A DNA stretch of 64,000 nt from Blautia luti (GTDB lineage: Bacteria > Bacillota > Clostridia > Lachnospirales > Lachnospiraceae): NCBI RefSeq assembly GCF_013304735.1, contig NZ_JAAITI010000016.1, positions 18,918 through 82,917 of the forward strand. The letters are read 5' to 3'. The position numbers and the translations under genes are program-made. Shown piece after piece: positions 53,349 to 63,495 of this stretch. The notes under the pieces were generated by a model. That model was not told where the DNA came from. It saw nothing but the letters and a program-made list of their open reading frames with translations, and searched no databases. The first letter of the stretch is position 1. The number at the start of each line of letters is the position of its first letter.

Positions 53349-55034
53349 TTAGAAGAGGCCTGTGATCTTACCTGTCTCATCTACATCGATCTTGGTTGCT
53401 GCCGGAACTTTCGGGAGACCTGGCATAGTCATGATCTCACCGGTCAGAGCAACGATAAATCCTGCACCTGCGGAAATCTTCAGGTTACGTACTGTTACCT
53501 CAAAATCTGTCGGTGCACCAAGTTTTGTCTGATCATCAGTCAGGCTGTACTGTGTCTTAGCTACACAGATCGGGCAGTTGCCAAATCCAAGAGCTTCCAG
53601 CTGTTTTGCCTGTTTCTGAGCGTTTGCTGTCAGAACAACTTTCTTACCACCGTAAACTTTCTGTACGATGTTGTTCAGTTTATCCTCGATAGATCCCTCA
53701 AGCTCATAAGCATATGTGAAGTCATTCGGCTCCTCAACAAGACGGATCACTTCCTCAGCAAGCTTCATACCGCCTTCGCCGCCTTTTGCCCATACCTCGG
53801 AAAGTGCAACGTTAACGCCAAGCTCTTTACATTTTGCCTCAACCAGGTCAAGCTCTGCCTTGGTATCGGTCGGGAATGCATTGATAGCAACTACACATGG
53901 AAGTTTGTATACATTCTTGATATTGCTTACATGTTTCAGAAGGTTTGGAAGACCTTTCTCAAGAGCCTCAAGGTTCTCGTTGTTCAGATCTGCCTTCGGA
54001 ACACCACCGTTGTATTTCAGTGCACGAACAGTAGCTACGATAACAACTGCGCTTGGATGAAGGCCTGCCATACGGCACTTGATGTCAAGGAATTTCTCAG
54101 CACCAAGGTCAGCACCGAATCCAGCCTCTGTGATGGCATAATCAGCAAGTTTCATAGCCATCTTTGTAGCTGTTACAGAGTTACATCCGTGAGCGATGTT
54201 TGCGAATGGTCCGCCGTGAACGATTGCCGGAACATGCTCCAGTGTCTGAACAAGGTTTGGTTTCAGGGCATCTTTCAGAAGTGCTGTCATAGCACCCTCT
54301 GCATGAAGATCACCAGCTGTTACCGGTTTCTGCTCGGAAACTTTACCATAGGTGTATCCGATGATGATCCTGGAAAGTCTTTCCTTCAGATCTTTGATAT
54401 CACTTGCAAGACAGAGAACTGCCATAATCTCAGATGCAACTGTGATGTCGTATCCGTCTTCACGCGGCATACCGTTTGTTCTTCCGCCAAGACCATCTAC
54501 TACATTACGAAGCTGACGGTCGTTCATGTCCACGCAACGTCTCCATGTGATCTTTCTTGGGTCAATGTTCAGTTCATTGCCCTGGAAGATATGGTTGTCG
54601 ATCATTGCTGCAAGAAGGTTGTTTGCCGCACCGATCGCATGGAAGTCACCGGTAAAGTGAAGGTTGATATCCTCCATCGGAACTACCTGTGCGTAACCGC
54701 CGCCTGCTGCACCACCTTTTACACCGAATACCGGTCCGAGGGATGGCTCACGAAGAGCTACCATTACTTTTTTGCCCATTTTCTGCATTGCATCTGCAAG
54801 ACCAACGGTTGTTGTTGTTTTTCCCTCTCCTGCTGGTGTCGGGTTGATAGCTGTTACGAGGATCAGCTTACCATCTTTCTTGTCACTCTCTTTCAGAAGA
54901 TTGTAATCGATCTTTGCTTTGTACTTTCCGTACTGCTCCAGATACTTGTCTTCAATACCTGCACTCTCTGCAATCTGGGTAATTGGAAGCATTTCGCACT
55001 CCTGTGCAATTTCGATGTCACTTTTAAATCCCAT
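53349..55034 (-). CDS. fhs: formate-tetrahydrofolate ligase
   Basis: A 561-residue ATP-dependent enzyme that loads formate onto [24 protein letters not shown] P-loop sequence is present, with [20 protein letters not shown] and [20 protein letters not shown]. It takes in formate from the Wood-Ljungdahl methyl branch. The 5' region carries two small hairpins and no clear promoter, so it may be read from acsV/DUF3786. It is followed by fchA and folD. Confidence 0.97.
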   Translation of the reverse strand: MGFKSDIEIAQECEMLPITQIAESAGIEDKYLEQYGKYKAKIDYNLLKESDKKDGKLILVTAINPTPAGEGKTTTTVGLADAMQKMGKKVMVALREPSLGPVFGVKGGAAGGGYAQVVPMEDINLHFTGDFHAIGAANNLLAAMIDNHIFQGNELNIDPRKITWRRCVDMNDRQLRNVVDGLGGRTNGMPREDGYDITVASEIMAVLCLASDIKDLKERLSRIIIGYTYGKVSEQKPVTAGDLHAEGAMTALLKDALKPNLVQTLEHVPAIVHGGPFANIAHGCNSVTATKMAMKLADYAITEAGFGADLGAEKFLDIKCRMAGLHPSAVVIVATVRALKYNGGVPKADLNNENLEALEKGLPNLLKHVSNIKNVYKLPCVVAINAFPTDTKAELDLVEAKCKELGVNVALSEVWAKGGEGGMKLAEEVIRLVEEPNDFTYAYELEGSIEDKLNNIVQKVYGGKKVVLTANAQKQAKQLEALGFGNCPICVAKTQYSLTDDQTKLGAPTDFEVTVRNLKISAGAGFIVALTGEIMTMPGLPKVPAATKIDVDETGKITGLF

Positions 55035-55061
55035 AATGTTACCTCCCTTTAGGTATTTTTA

Positions 55062-55114
55062 CAGTTTTTAATCCCTTAAAACTGCGCTTCTATAAAAACA
55101 GGTCCCATCCTGTT
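55062..55114 (-). other. two hairpins in the fhs leader
   Basis: CAGTTTT-N9-AAAACTG at 55062-55084 and AACAGG-N6-CCTGTT at 55097-55114. The second is followed by TTTTAT on the minus strand and could be a leader terminator. A clear promoter is not seen near. Confidence 0.45.
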
Positions 55115-55172
55115 CTTAACTAGAGAATGTAAATCTGTAGCAACTGTTCGTTCTGTCAAACAGTTCCATTAT

Positions 55173-55838
55173 CTATGAAAGACATTTCAGAAATGTCTTC
55201 AGAGATCCAATAATCACGTCTCCCATAACAGCCATATCCTCGGCCGCAAAGGAAACCGGAAAATTATCGGAAAACAAGATCTGTGAGGATGGCGGAAATT
55301 CATCATCACCCTCCCACAGAATCATCTGAATCTGATATCCCGGAAAAATCTCCACCTGATAGGCAATATCGCCATGATCCACCGGAACCGCATGGATATG
55401 CTCCATGATTCCTTTAAAATCCTTTAATCTGTTTCCGTACGTAAAAGCCAGACGCTTGATACACCGTCCGTCGAACTGACGGAGATATACCTCGCCCCAG
55501 GGCATTTCCCTGTAAGTCTTGTACTTCCCGCTTCCCTGGACAATTGCACCGTTCAGCAGAAAACGGATGGTAAGGATCTTTGCATAGTGCATCTCTTCAA
55601 GAGGATAAAATCCCATATCATCTTCTTCGTGAGTTACCTGAAAATCCGGCCAGGAAATATGATAAACCGTTCCCAGAAACTTCAAAGTCAGTTCTTTTTT
55701 TTCCTCATCATAAGGAATGGAGAGGCGTCCGGCAATTTCTGCCGGATCCGCCTTCCCAAACTCCTCTGTATAATGTTCCCAGGGCATTCTTTCCTTACTG
55801 TCTTTTTCATAATTCAAGTCATTTATACTAAAAGCCAT
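55173..55838 (-). CDS. DUF3786 domain protein
   Basis: 221 residues, acidic and soluble, without a signal peptide or membrane segment. The pattern PYDEEKKELTLKFLGTVYHI, FLLNGAIVQGSGKYKTYREMPWGEVY and AVPVDHGDIAYQVEIFPGYQ matches DUF3786, which in acetogens sits near corrinoid methyltransferase and acs genes. No reaction is known. It lies 27 bp after acsV and before fhs, so a role in corrinoid activation or cluster assembly is a reasonable guess. Confidence 0.8.
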   Translation of the reverse strand: MAFSINDLNYEKDSKERMPWEHYTEEFGKADPAEIAGRLSIPYDEEKKELTLKFLGTVYHISWPDFQVTHEEDDMGFYPLEEMHYAKILTIRFLLNGAIVQGSGKYKTYREMPWGEVYLRQFDGRCIKRLAFTYGNRLKDFKGIMEHIHAVPVDHGDIAYQVEIFPGYQIQMILWEGDDEFPPSSQILFSDNFPVSFAAEDMAVMGDVIIGSLKTFLKCLS

Positions 55839-55865
55839 GTTTTACCTCTGCCATTTTAGTCTGCA

Positions 55866-57806
55866 TTATCTCTTCTGCATTTCTTCCAGAACAGACGGGA
55901 ACAGAGATGTCTCCGTATGCGGAATAAAGCATGCACCTACAAACTCATCCATATATGTCGGAACTGTAGAAAGTTCCAGATAGGTCATATTGGAAGCCAG
56001 CTCGTAAGTCTTTTTCTCTGCCGGCGTAGAATGAAGCATCAGATAAGCACCTGTCAGAGAAGAGTTACCAATGTAATGGAACTTCTCAAGAGGGATATCC
56101 GGGAACATTCCGATATGCACTGCATTGGCCATATTGATTCCACTTCCGATTCCACCTGCAACGTATACATCGTCGATCATGGAAACATCGAAGTCAAGAG
56201 AATTTAACATGGTACGGATTGCTGAGAAAATAGCACCTTTTGCACGGATAAAGTTATCAATATCTACTTCTGTGATCTCCACGTCTTTAACAGAACCTGC
56301 TTCATCCTCAAATGCGATCACATAACTTCCCATACCATAGTGATCGTGACGGACTCTCTTGCCCTCGCGGACAAATTTACCCTTCGGATTGATGATTCCA
56401 GTCATAAAGAGTTCACTGATCACATCAATGATACCGGAACCGCAAAGTCCCACCGGTTTGGTTCCAGGGTCACCTACAACTTTATACGTCGGCTCCATGG
56501 TCTCTTTGTCAATGGTACATGCCTCAATGGCGCCGTCTGTGGCACGCATACCGCAGCTGATGTCTCCACCCTCAAAGGCAGGACCTGCGGAACATGCACA
56601 GCTCATCATGAAATCGGAATTACCGAACACCAGCTCTCCGTTGGTACCAAGGTCGATAAACAGAGAAAATTCCGGTCTGTTCCAGATCATACTTACCAGT
56701 GTACCTGCAGTGATATCTCCACCTACATAGCTTCCGATATTCGGGGCCATGATAATATGTGCATCCGGATTGATCTCAATTCCCACATCCGATGCAAACA
56801 GAGAATTTGTTTTGAAAAATGCCGGAATATACGGTTCCATACGAAGCGGATCCGCATTAATTCCTGCAAACAGATGATTCATGGTCGTGTTGGAAGCAAC
56901 ACACATCCGGTAGATCTGCTGCTCCGAGAAGTGAATGCTCCTGCACATCTCATGGATCATCGGATTGATGGTCTCTTTGATCACAGCATCCTGCAGTTTT
57001 TTCTTTCCGCCCGGCTTCTCAGCCTCAATGATACGGTTGATAACATCCGCACCAAAACGGATCTGTCCATTTCCGGAAGAACTCTTGGCCAGGATCTCTC
57101 CTGTTTCCATATTGATCAGAACCGCAGAAACTGTTGTGGTACCAATATCAACAGCAAGTCCGCCGATGATAACATCTTCTTTACCATCAAAAATATCATA
57201 TACAAACATGTCATCCGGTGTTGTGCGGATCACACATTTCACTGAAAACTTGCTGCTTCGAAGTACATCCGGAAGTTTTCTCAGCACTGAATATGGAATT
57301 CTGATTCGTTTCAGATTCATATATTTACGCAGTGCACGGGTCAGTCTCTCATTGTCCGGCATGGTATCATCCAGAGATGGTTCCTCCATGTGTACTTCCA
57401 CAACGTCAAGACTGTTTGTAAGTTCTATGCCAGCCGCTTCTACTTCATGCTTGGCATTTTCAAAAATAGCAATTTCTTCTTTTGAACTGAGGTCGGCAAC
57501 TTTCATCCGGCTCTTGTACGCAGATGCAATATCCGGAACAAGAACTTCCACATCAGCAGTAATCTTGCTCATGCAGGCCAGACGCCAGCCGGCACTGTAT
57601 TCTTCATCTGAAATATGAAGAGTTTTCTTTGAGTCCAGTTCTCCGCCTTTTAACTGTACCCGACATTTTCCACAGGCTCCGTTTCCGGAACATGGTGCAT
57701 CGATAGCCACATTGGCACCACGAGCAACCTCCAGTAAATTATCCCCCGCATTGGCAAATGCTTCTACCGTACTGCCATTTTCAAAAGCAAACGTTACTTT
57801 AAACAT
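55866..57806 (-). CDS. acsV: corrinoid activation protein AcsV (RACo type)
   Basis: A 646-residue protein. The N-terminal [2Fe-2S] domain has CSGNGACGKCRV and a further cysteine near LACMSK. A linker domain (about 100-210) is followed by a C-terminal ASKHA-like ATPase region with AVDIGTTTVSAVLINMETGE and IDLGTNGELVFGN. This is the layout of the reductive activators that restore Co(II) to Co(I) in the corrinoid protein AcsC/D at the cost of ATP. It follows acsE after a strong terminator. Confidence 0.95.
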   Translation of the reverse strand: MFKVTFAFENGSTVEAFANAGDNLLEVARGANVAIDAPCSGNGACGKCRVQLKGGELDSKKTLHISDEEYSAGWRLACMSKITADVEVLVPDIASAYKSRMKVADLSSKEEIAIFENAKHEVEAAGIELTNSLDVVEVHMEEPSLDDTMPDNERLTRALRKYMNLKRIRIPYSVLRKLPDVLRSSKFSVKCVIRTTPDDMFVYDIFDGKEDVIIGGLAVDIGTTTVSAVLINMETGEILAKSSSGNGQIRFGADVINRIIEAEKPGGKKKLQDAVIKETINPMIHEMCRSIHFSEQQIYRMCVASNTTMNHLFAGINADPLRMEPYIPAFFKTNSLFASDVGIEINPDAHIIMAPNIGSYVGGDITAGTLVSMIWNRPEFSLFIDLGTNGELVFGNSDFMMSCACSAGPAFEGGDISCGMRATDGAIEACTIDKETMEPTYKVVGDPGTKPVGLCGSGIIDVISELFMTGIINPKGKFVREGKRVRHDHYGMGSYVIAFEDEAGSVKDVEITEVDIDNFIRAKGAIFSAIRTMLNSLDFDVSMIDDVYVAGGIGSGINMANAVHIGMFPDIPLEKFHYIGNSSLTGAYLMLHSTPAEKKTYELASNMTYLELSTVPTYMDEFVGACFIPHTETSLFPSVLEEMQKR

Positions 57807-57884
57807 TCAGTAACCACCTTTCTCGCCTCGTGAATGTTTTGTCTTCCACCTGTGGCGCTGGGAGTTAGACTAAACTATATCTGT

Positions 57885-57917
57885 TGAAAAAAGGCCGGAG
57901 GCCGAAGCCCCCAGCCT
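57885..57917 (-). terminator. strong intrinsic terminator between acsE and acsV
   Basis: On the minus strand GGCTGGGGGC pairs with GCCTCCGGCC through a UUCG tetraloop (10 pairs counting two G-U), followed by TTTTTT. Beyond it no clear promoter is seen before acsV, so acsV and the fhs genes probably depend on read-through. Confidence 0.88.
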
Positions 57918-57952
57918 CTTTGGAAAAATCTTCAGTATCCGCTTACGCCGGA

Positions 57953-58738
57953 TTAGATCTCAAGGTAAGAATCTGCGTAAAGTGTGTTACCCTTGAATAC
58001 GTCACAGGATTTGATTGTCTCCATAAGACGAAGGTCGTTAGGGTTAACGATAGCAGATGTAAGACCATTCATCATAGCCATAGCTACAAGAGCGGAGTCC
58101 ATGATCGGACGGATATGTTTTGGCATACCATTGCTGTTGTTGGAAAGACCACCTGTGGAGTTCAGGCCCATCTCGGAGAACATCTTGATTGCCTCAAGAA
58201 CTTCCATCTGTTTGTCCTGCATTCCTTTAACAACCAGGAACAGCGGGTCGAACCAGAGATCCTCTGTATCCATACCAAGGCCAAGACCTCTCTCAAGCAT
58301 GTTCTGGCAGTGCATCATACGCTCGTCATTGTCTGCTGCAACCATTCCGGAAGAGCAAAGTGCGATACAGATTGCATCATTAGCTGCTGCAAGGTCGATA
58401 TTGGAAATTCTGTCACCAGCATCTGCAGAGTTTACGATCGGTTTTCCTTTGCTTCTGTTGTATACAGAAATACCAGCCTCGATTGCTTTCTGGTTTGTTG
58501 TATCCAGAGCAAGCGGAACGTTGTCAAACTCGGACTGAAGGAGCTGTACTGCCCATTTCATAAGGTCCTCACCATCATTCTCAGCTGGTCCGATGTTTAC
58601 ATCAAGATATGTAGCGCCTGCATCAAGCTGCTGTTTTGCTCTTTTGATGATCGGCTCAGGATCTCTCTCTGTAAACGCTTTGTTTACTGCCGGTGCTGTT
58701 GTTGAAAGTCTCTCCCCAATTGTTACAAATTTTGCCAT
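57953..58738 (-). CDS. acsE: methyl-THF:corrinoid iron-sulfur protein methyltransferase
   Basis: A 261-residue TIM-barrel enzyme that moves the methyl group from methyl-THF to the cobalt of AcsC/D. VTIGERLSTTAPAVNKAFTE, GATYLDVNIGPAENDGED, PLALDTTNQKAIEAG and TGGLSNNSNGMP are present; the Asn of SNNSNG belongs to the substrate site. Length matches MeTr. It follows acsC by about 100 bp with a hairpin in between and ends at a strong terminator. Confidence 0.97.
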   Translation of the reverse strand: MAKFVTIGERLSTTAPAVNKAFTERDPEPIIKRAKQQLDAGATYLDVNIGPAENDGEDLMKWAVQLLQSEFDNVPLALDTTNQKAIEAGISVYNRSKGKPIVNSADAGDRISNIDLAAANDAICIALCSSGMVAADNDERMMHCQNMLERGLGLGMDTEDLWFDPLFLVVKGMQDKQMEVLEAIKMFSEMGLNSTGGLSNNSNGMPKHIRPIMDSALVAMAMMNGLTSAIVNPNDLRLMETIKSCDVFKGNTLYADSYLEI

Positions 58739-58771
58739 ACTCGTGTTCTCCTTTACATGTTTGTAGGATTT

Positions 58772-58797
58772 GGCTGTGCAGTCGCCGCTGCACAGCC
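58772..58797 (-). other. hairpin between acsC and acsE
   Basis: A perfect 10-bp stem GGCTGTGCAG / CTGCACAGCC with a 6-nt loop. No T run follows on the minus strand, which suggests an RNA processing or stability element. Confidence 0.6.
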
Positions 58798-58841
58798 ACT
58801 TATAACTATCGGCTTTTTCCGCCGTTTAGCTTCTCGTATGC

Positions 58842-60188
58842 TTATGCATCAAGATCTTTTAAGAATTTCACAAGCTGTACTGCTTCTCTTGGTCCTACGA
58901 TGATCTCCCATCCAGGAAGCTTAGCCTCAAGGTCTCCCTTAAGAACTGCTACTTTACCAGGAATAACCAGTCTTCTGCATTTAACCTTCGGCTCAACATT
59001 CTCTTTGATGTACTCGGAGATGCTGTTTCCGGAGAATTTACCTGCTGCCCAGGATGTCAGAACGGAAAGTCCGCCGGCATCATTGATTACCAGGTTAAGC
59101 GGAACACCGGAACGCTCCAGCTCACCAGATACAACGAAATATGTAAGAGCAAAGTCTACTGTTGTTACAACGAGAGAATTCTCGTCTGCTCCGTTCAGAG
59201 GATAGATACCCGGCTCTACCTTCATTGGCTTCTGCGGGTCTGTAAATACGTTCTGACGAAGTCCGAACAGCGGAAGTGCCTCAGCATATGTCAGCTGCTC
59301 CATAACAACGATGGAACCATATTTCATAGTGAACATGGAAGCAAGTGCTGCCTGTAAATGTTTGTCACCCTTTGCAATCTTAACAAGGTTAACGATGGAA
59401 GGATAACCAAATGTTCTGTCCTGATTCTTAAGAGCTGCACGACGAACCTGTACAGTGTTTGCAAAGGTCTCTTTGATGTCAGCTCCTGTTGTATCAAGTA
59501 CGAGATTCTTGTTACCAAGTTTCTCAAGTGCTGCTGTAGTATCATATAATTCATCAAGATCCTTACCGGATACTCCAAGAACAACGCCTGCGTCAGTAGC
59601 AACCTGGCTCATAGCCTCATAGTTGGAAGCATTGGCTCCGTTAAGAACCGGTTTGCCGTCCTTACATACTTCAAGGGCAGCTTTTGCGATTTCAGGATCT
59701 GTACAGCCAAGGATCAGAGTTCTTCCAAGGCCTTTTGCCTTCTCTACAAGTGCTGTGAATTTTGCAGCATCTGCATTCTCACCGCAATTTACATATACAA
59801 GCTCTACATGCATTCTCTCGCCGATACGATCATAGTCAACGTGCGGGATCTCTGCAAGTTTTGCCTCTACTTCTTCATCGGACATGTCTGTGCAAAGTGC
59901 TACAGCATATCTTGTTTTGCTTACGAATGTCTTCTCATGTCTGAAAAGAACAGTCTCTCCACCAAGTGAAAATTCTCCGTCGCCTGTTCCGATTTTAATT
60001 GTTTTCATTGGCGGTGCAGTTGCCTCAGAAAGAGAAGCCAGTGCTTCCTCAGACATATGAGGACACTGCTCAATTTTCAGTGCGCCCTGAGCAACTTTCA
60101 TGGAGAAAGCCATACATGTAGGGCAGCCACATTCCTTACAGTTTTTCTTTGGTGTTAATTTAAAGATCTGAATACCATTCAGTGCCAT
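58842..60188 (-). CDS. acsC: corrinoid/iron-sulfur protein large subunit
   Basis: A 448-residue subunit. The N-terminal [4Fe-4S] site is CKECGCPTC with a fourth Cys in IEQCPH. The middle is a TIM barrel that docks the methyl group, and the C-terminal part (about 330-445) binds the cobamide. With AcsD it carries the methyl group from AcsE to AcsB. It lies 22 bp after acsD. The cobamide is supplied by the cobA/hemD-cbiK module of the same window. Confidence 0.97.
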   Translation of the reverse strand: MALNGIQIFKLTPKKNCKECGCPTCMAFSMKVAQGALKIEQCPHMSEEALASLSEATAPPMKTIKIGTGDGEFSLGGETVLFRHEKTFVSKTRYAVALCTDMSDEEVEAKLAEIPHVDYDRIGERMHVELVYVNCGENADAAKFTALVEKAKGLGRTLILGCTDPEIAKAALEVCKDGKPVLNGANASNYEAMSQVATDAGVVLGVSGKDLDELYDTTAALEKLGNKNLVLDTTGADIKETFANTVQVRRAALKNQDRTFGYPSIVNLVKIAKGDKHLQAALASMFTMKYGSIVVMEQLTYAEALPLFGLRQNVFTDPQKPMKVEPGIYPLNGADENSLVVTTVDFALTYFVVSGELERSGVPLNLVINDAGGLSVLTSWAAGKFSGNSISEYIKENVEPKVKCRRLVIPGKVAVLKGDLEAKLPGWEIIVGPREAVQLVKFLKDLDA

Positions 60189-60210
60189 AACTTTATAATC
60201 CTCCTATTTA

Positions 60211-61152
60211 TTACGCGAGTGCTTTGATCAGTTTGGAAATTGTCTTAACAGATTCCGGATGTCTTAAGATAACTGCATCGGAACCAGCTGCAAGGTCTGC
60301 TGCTGCTGTCTCAACTTCCATGTCGATTCCACGCTCATCCTGTGGTCCCCACTCAGGCATATCTTTCTCAGAAGCTGTTGCTTCCTTAACGTTCCATGTC
60401 TCTGCGGAAACAGGTGTAATAATAGGCATCTGCAGCATGTTATCATTCTGGCCTAAAGCGGCACCTTTGATACGATCCATAGTGGAAACTACGTACTCAT
60501 ATCCATATCCAGCTGCTGCACTACCGATATTCATAACGATCTTCTTTGCATCTACACCAAGCTGTGTAGTAACAACGTTAAGCTGTTTTGCAAGGTTGAT
60601 ATCAACGGCAGACTCAGCACCTACGATCTGATTGTAAGCAAGACCTGCAGCTGCACCGATTGCTTTGTAGTTCTCTTCCTTCTCGGAAAGGATCAGTGCA
60701 TTTCTGCCCTGAAGAGCCTCTGCAACCTTCGGAAGGAGCTCTGCATCCTTCTCAACGTTCTTACAGCCCTCTACAACAAGTGGACAGTCCACTGCTGCGG
60801 CAACTTCTTTTACAACTTCGATCAGCTCATCAATGGATTTGTTGACACCGTTCGGATCGCCACCCTCAAGGATCAGTGCGACAAAGTCAGCACCTTCCAT
60901 AGCAGCAGCTTTCTGTGCGATCTCACCCATTGTTGTGGCGCCTTCATAGTAAGCTTTGATACCTTCAGATACACCCTCAAGACCCATATCAGAGATCTCT
61001 ACACCGATTTTCGGGCTGTTCTCTGACTCTGCGTCAAAAGAGTAAAATGGGAATGTACAATCCCCACCAAATGTCACAGTCTTATCTCCGCTTCCGATTG
61101 TGACATCATTAATTTTTGCGTTAAACTTTTGTGGTTTCTGATTAAACGGCAT
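60211..61152 (-). CDS. acsD: corrinoid/iron-sulfur protein small subunit
   Basis: A 313-residue TIM-barrel subunit, without cofactor of its own. FNAKINDVTIGSGDKTVTFG at the start, FPFYSFDAESENSPKIGVEI and ALILEGGDPNGVNKSIDELI are typical of AcsD. It forms a heterodimer with AcsC. It lies 55 bp after acsB1 and 22 bp before acsC. Confidence 0.97.
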   Translation of the reverse strand: MPFNQKPQKFNAKINDVTIGSGDKTVTFGGDCTFPFYSFDAESENSPKIGVEISDMGLEGVSEGIKAYYEGATTMGEIAQKAAAMEGADFVALILEGGDPNGVNKSIDELIEVVKEVAAAVDCPLVVEGCKNVEKDAELLPKVAEALQGRNALILSEKEENYKAIGAAAGLAYNQIVGAESAVDINLAKQLNVVTTQLGVDAKKIVMNIGSAAAGYGYEYVVSTMDRIKGAALGQNDNMLQMPIITPVSAETWNVKEATASEKDMPEWGPQDERGIDMEVETAAADLAAGSDAVILRHPESVKTISKLIKALA

Positions 61153-61207
61153 TTTGTTAGCCTCCTTAAAAATAATAATTAAAAACTACAGAGCTCTTTA
61201 TATTATA

Positions 61208-63334
61208 CTACATCATAGGGTCCATTGACAAGGCTGGATGGCCTTTTTCTGTTAAAAATTCCACAAGGGCCTCCGGATCTGTTGCGATTGACTCATCTCC
61301 GACCATATCCGTAAAGTTATCAATACCATAAAGCTCTTTTGCAGTCTTGTTGAGACGTTCCGCAACCGTCTCTTTCAGTTCCTTCGGCATCCACACAATA
61401 CGTTCGATACCGCCTTCTGCTTTCATGAACTTTTTGGAAGAGATGAAATGTTTACCATGTCCCATGAATCCAGGGGTCTGAACACCGCCACCTGTCATGG
61501 ATGCCATCTCAGGGAAGGTCATTCCAAGAGGTGTCATACCTGCATACTCACGGTTAGCAATAACAACACCATTGGAAAATGGCTCGATACCGCAGATACA
61601 CTCGAAGCATCCGCAGGAAGTCATCGGATCCTGCATGATGGAGTACAGAGTAACATGTTCCAGAGCTCCCTGTGAGAACTTCTGAACTGCCTCATCTACA
61701 TCCTCATATGATCCAAGATTTTCATCAATTGGACGTTCCTTAGTGATCACCTGGCACGGACCTGCCGGATCCAGCTGATTGGTTGCTTTTGCATCCAGCC
61801 ATGAAACAGCACCGCAAAGTCCAAGTCTTTCCGGTGTTACCACGCATACATGAGACGGTGAAAATGCCTGGCAGAGAATACAGCTGTAATATACATCGAC
61901 GGATTCATCTGTCAAACTGTCCAGTCTCTCATCTCGTTTGTCGAATACCGGGATCGCAACCTCATGACGGATTCTTGTACATTCAGCAGGGTCTGTATAG
62001 ATTGTAACCTGACACTTGTCAACGACAGCATCAAATTCATTCTTAACCTGGCTGTAAAGCACTTCTCCGATGTGTTTGATCCTGAATCCTGCATTAAATG
62101 CCTCAATACCGATACGGATACGCTGCATATCACGCTGTCCTGTGTGATATACACCCTCAATGCAGTTAATATAATTATGGAACTTACGCTCAATAACAGG
62201 CTCGAAATCAGGCTGCATCTTCTTTCCAGCAACTTCTACAACATAGGCAATGCTGTTTTTGCTGCCAAATTCCATCTCATCCACTTCCGGTCCCACAACT
62301 GTGATCTTATGATCTTCCACTTCGCTCATCTCTCTTGTCTGGACAAGCTCTGCACAGTCTACACGGGAACCATCAAATTCAACCTGCATGTCTTTACGAC
62401 GGATGATCTCACCTTCAAACGCAGATGCAAAAGCAACCGGAATATCGATCTTTGTAATCTTGATCTTGATATTTCTGGCTTCCAGGGAAACTTTGTTGAA
62501 ATCTGCCACATTGGCGCAGCCGATAAGAGCTCCCGGAACTTCTTCCACATTTTCGTCTTCATTGGTGATAACCGGAAAACCGAGCTTGATCGCTCCGGCA
62601 CCAGCCGCAAGGATCACATCATCTACAGGTTTAAATGCATTTACAAATGCCGGTACTCGATCCTTGGTGTAAGTAAGAAGACTGGCTGCATCGCCAGGTG
62701 TTACATTACCAAAGATCAGTGCTGCACGAAGTGCAACTGATACCACATGGATCACTGATGTAACTTCTTTTCCAAGAGGTACAATCCTTACATTATAGCC
62801 CATTTTAAGGCCAAGTTCCTGTGCCTGATCGATAATACCGCCAACCAGAGTTACCAGAATACCCTGCGCCTGATAGCTCTTGATCAGATCCACACCTTCT
62901 TTTGCAGTCGGTGCAGAACCGAGAATCACTGCCACGCCGGGAATATCACCTGTTACAAGCGGTACACCCATCTCTCGGATAATGGAGTCTGCCAAATGTC
63001 CGTAGCACGGTTCGCTGTAAGGCTCCGCGCCATCCAGATATTTCAAAGCTTCAATAAACTCAGCACACAATGCAGTTGCAACGCCTGACATCAAAGCATC
63101 ATCCAGCTGTTGTTCTCTCGTCATCAATGTCTTCACAACACCAAGAGCTTCTTTCATCTCTCCCAGTGTTTTCACTTTTACGCCGGTAACTGCATAGTAG
63201 CAGGGCAGACAATAGGCTGTATGCGGAAATCCCACTGCCTTATCTGCTCCGTGCTGTGCAATTGCCCCGTCTACTGCCTGTACTGTCAGGCCATAGACAG
63301 CATCATTTCCGTTGAAAATTCTGTCAATCAACAT
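61208..63334 (-). CDS. acsB: acetyl-CoA synthase subunit AcsB (copy 1)
   Basis: A 708-residue enzyme that builds acetyl-CoA from CO, the methyl group on the corrinoid and CoA. The A-cluster ligands are visible: the cubane cysteines in YYSCILCQAFSPSHVC and LGLCGAVSW, and the distal-nickel motif SCGCFECICG. N-terminal, middle and C-terminal domains are all present, and the length matches the family. Three ATG codons fit the start: 63349, 63343 and 63334; GGAG 9 nt before 63334 favours the last. A second acsB follows upstream on the same strand, which is unusual. Confidence 0.95.
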   Translation of the reverse strand: MLIDRIFNGNDAVYGLTVQAVDGAIAQHGADKAVGFPHTAYCLPCYYAVTGVKVKTLGEMKEALGVVKTLMTREQQLDDALMSGVATALCAEFIEALKYLDGAEPYSEPCYGHLADSIIREMGVPLVTGDIPGVAVILGSAPTAKEGVDLIKSYQAQGILVTLVGGIIDQAQELGLKMGYNVRIVPLGKEVTSVIHVVSVALRAALIFGNVTPGDAASLLTYTKDRVPAFVNAFKPVDDVILAAGAGAIKLGFPVITNEDENVEEVPGALIGCANVADFNKVSLEARNIKIKITKIDIPVAFASAFEGEIIRRKDMQVEFDGSRVDCAELVQTREMSEVEDHKITVVGPEVDEMEFGSKNSIAYVVEVAGKKMQPDFEPVIERKFHNYINCIEGVYHTGQRDMQRIRIGIEAFNAGFRIKHIGEVLYSQVKNEFDAVVDKCQVTIYTDPAECTRIRHEVAIPVFDKRDERLDSLTDESVDVYYSCILCQAFSPSHVCVVTPERLGLCGAVSWLDAKATNQLDPAGPCQVITKERPIDENLGSYEDVDEAVQKFSQGALEHVTLYSIMQDPMTSCGCFECICGIEPFSNGVVIANREYAGMTPLGMTFPEMASMTGGGVQTPGFMGHGKHFISSKKFMKAEGGIERIVWMPKELKETVAERLNKTAKELYGIDNFTDMVGDESIATDPEALVEFLTEKGHPALSMDPMM

Positions 63335-63373
63335 ATTGCACATCTCCATTTCCTGTTTTTTATTTTATATGAT

Positions 63374-63386
63374 CTGTCATTGACAG
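63374..63386. repeat. palindrome in the acsB1 leader
   Basis: CTGTCA-T-TGACAG, a perfect 13-bp inverted repeat about 40 bp before the acsB1 start codon. It may be an operator or a short RNA hairpin. Confidence 0.4.
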
Positions 63387-63454
63387 TCATATATAAGATT
63401 CTTCTCAATATGCTCCGCAATCATATTGATGTTTCGCGCACTACTCACTCGGTA

Positions 63455-63482
63455 AGGGAAAGAATGCAAGCATTCTTTCCCT
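63455..63482. repeat. perfect hairpin between the two acsB genes
   Basis: A 12-bp arm GGGAAAGAATGC with its exact complement, separated by AA, flanked by A/T. No T run follows, so it is probably not a simple terminator; it may bring about RNA processing between the acsB copies. Confidence 0.65.
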
Positions 63483-63495
63483 GTAGGTATGTCAA

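Noticed and set aside
55035..55172. THF riboswitch before fhs
   Set aside because: The conserved sequence blocks of known THF riboswitches are not recognisable.
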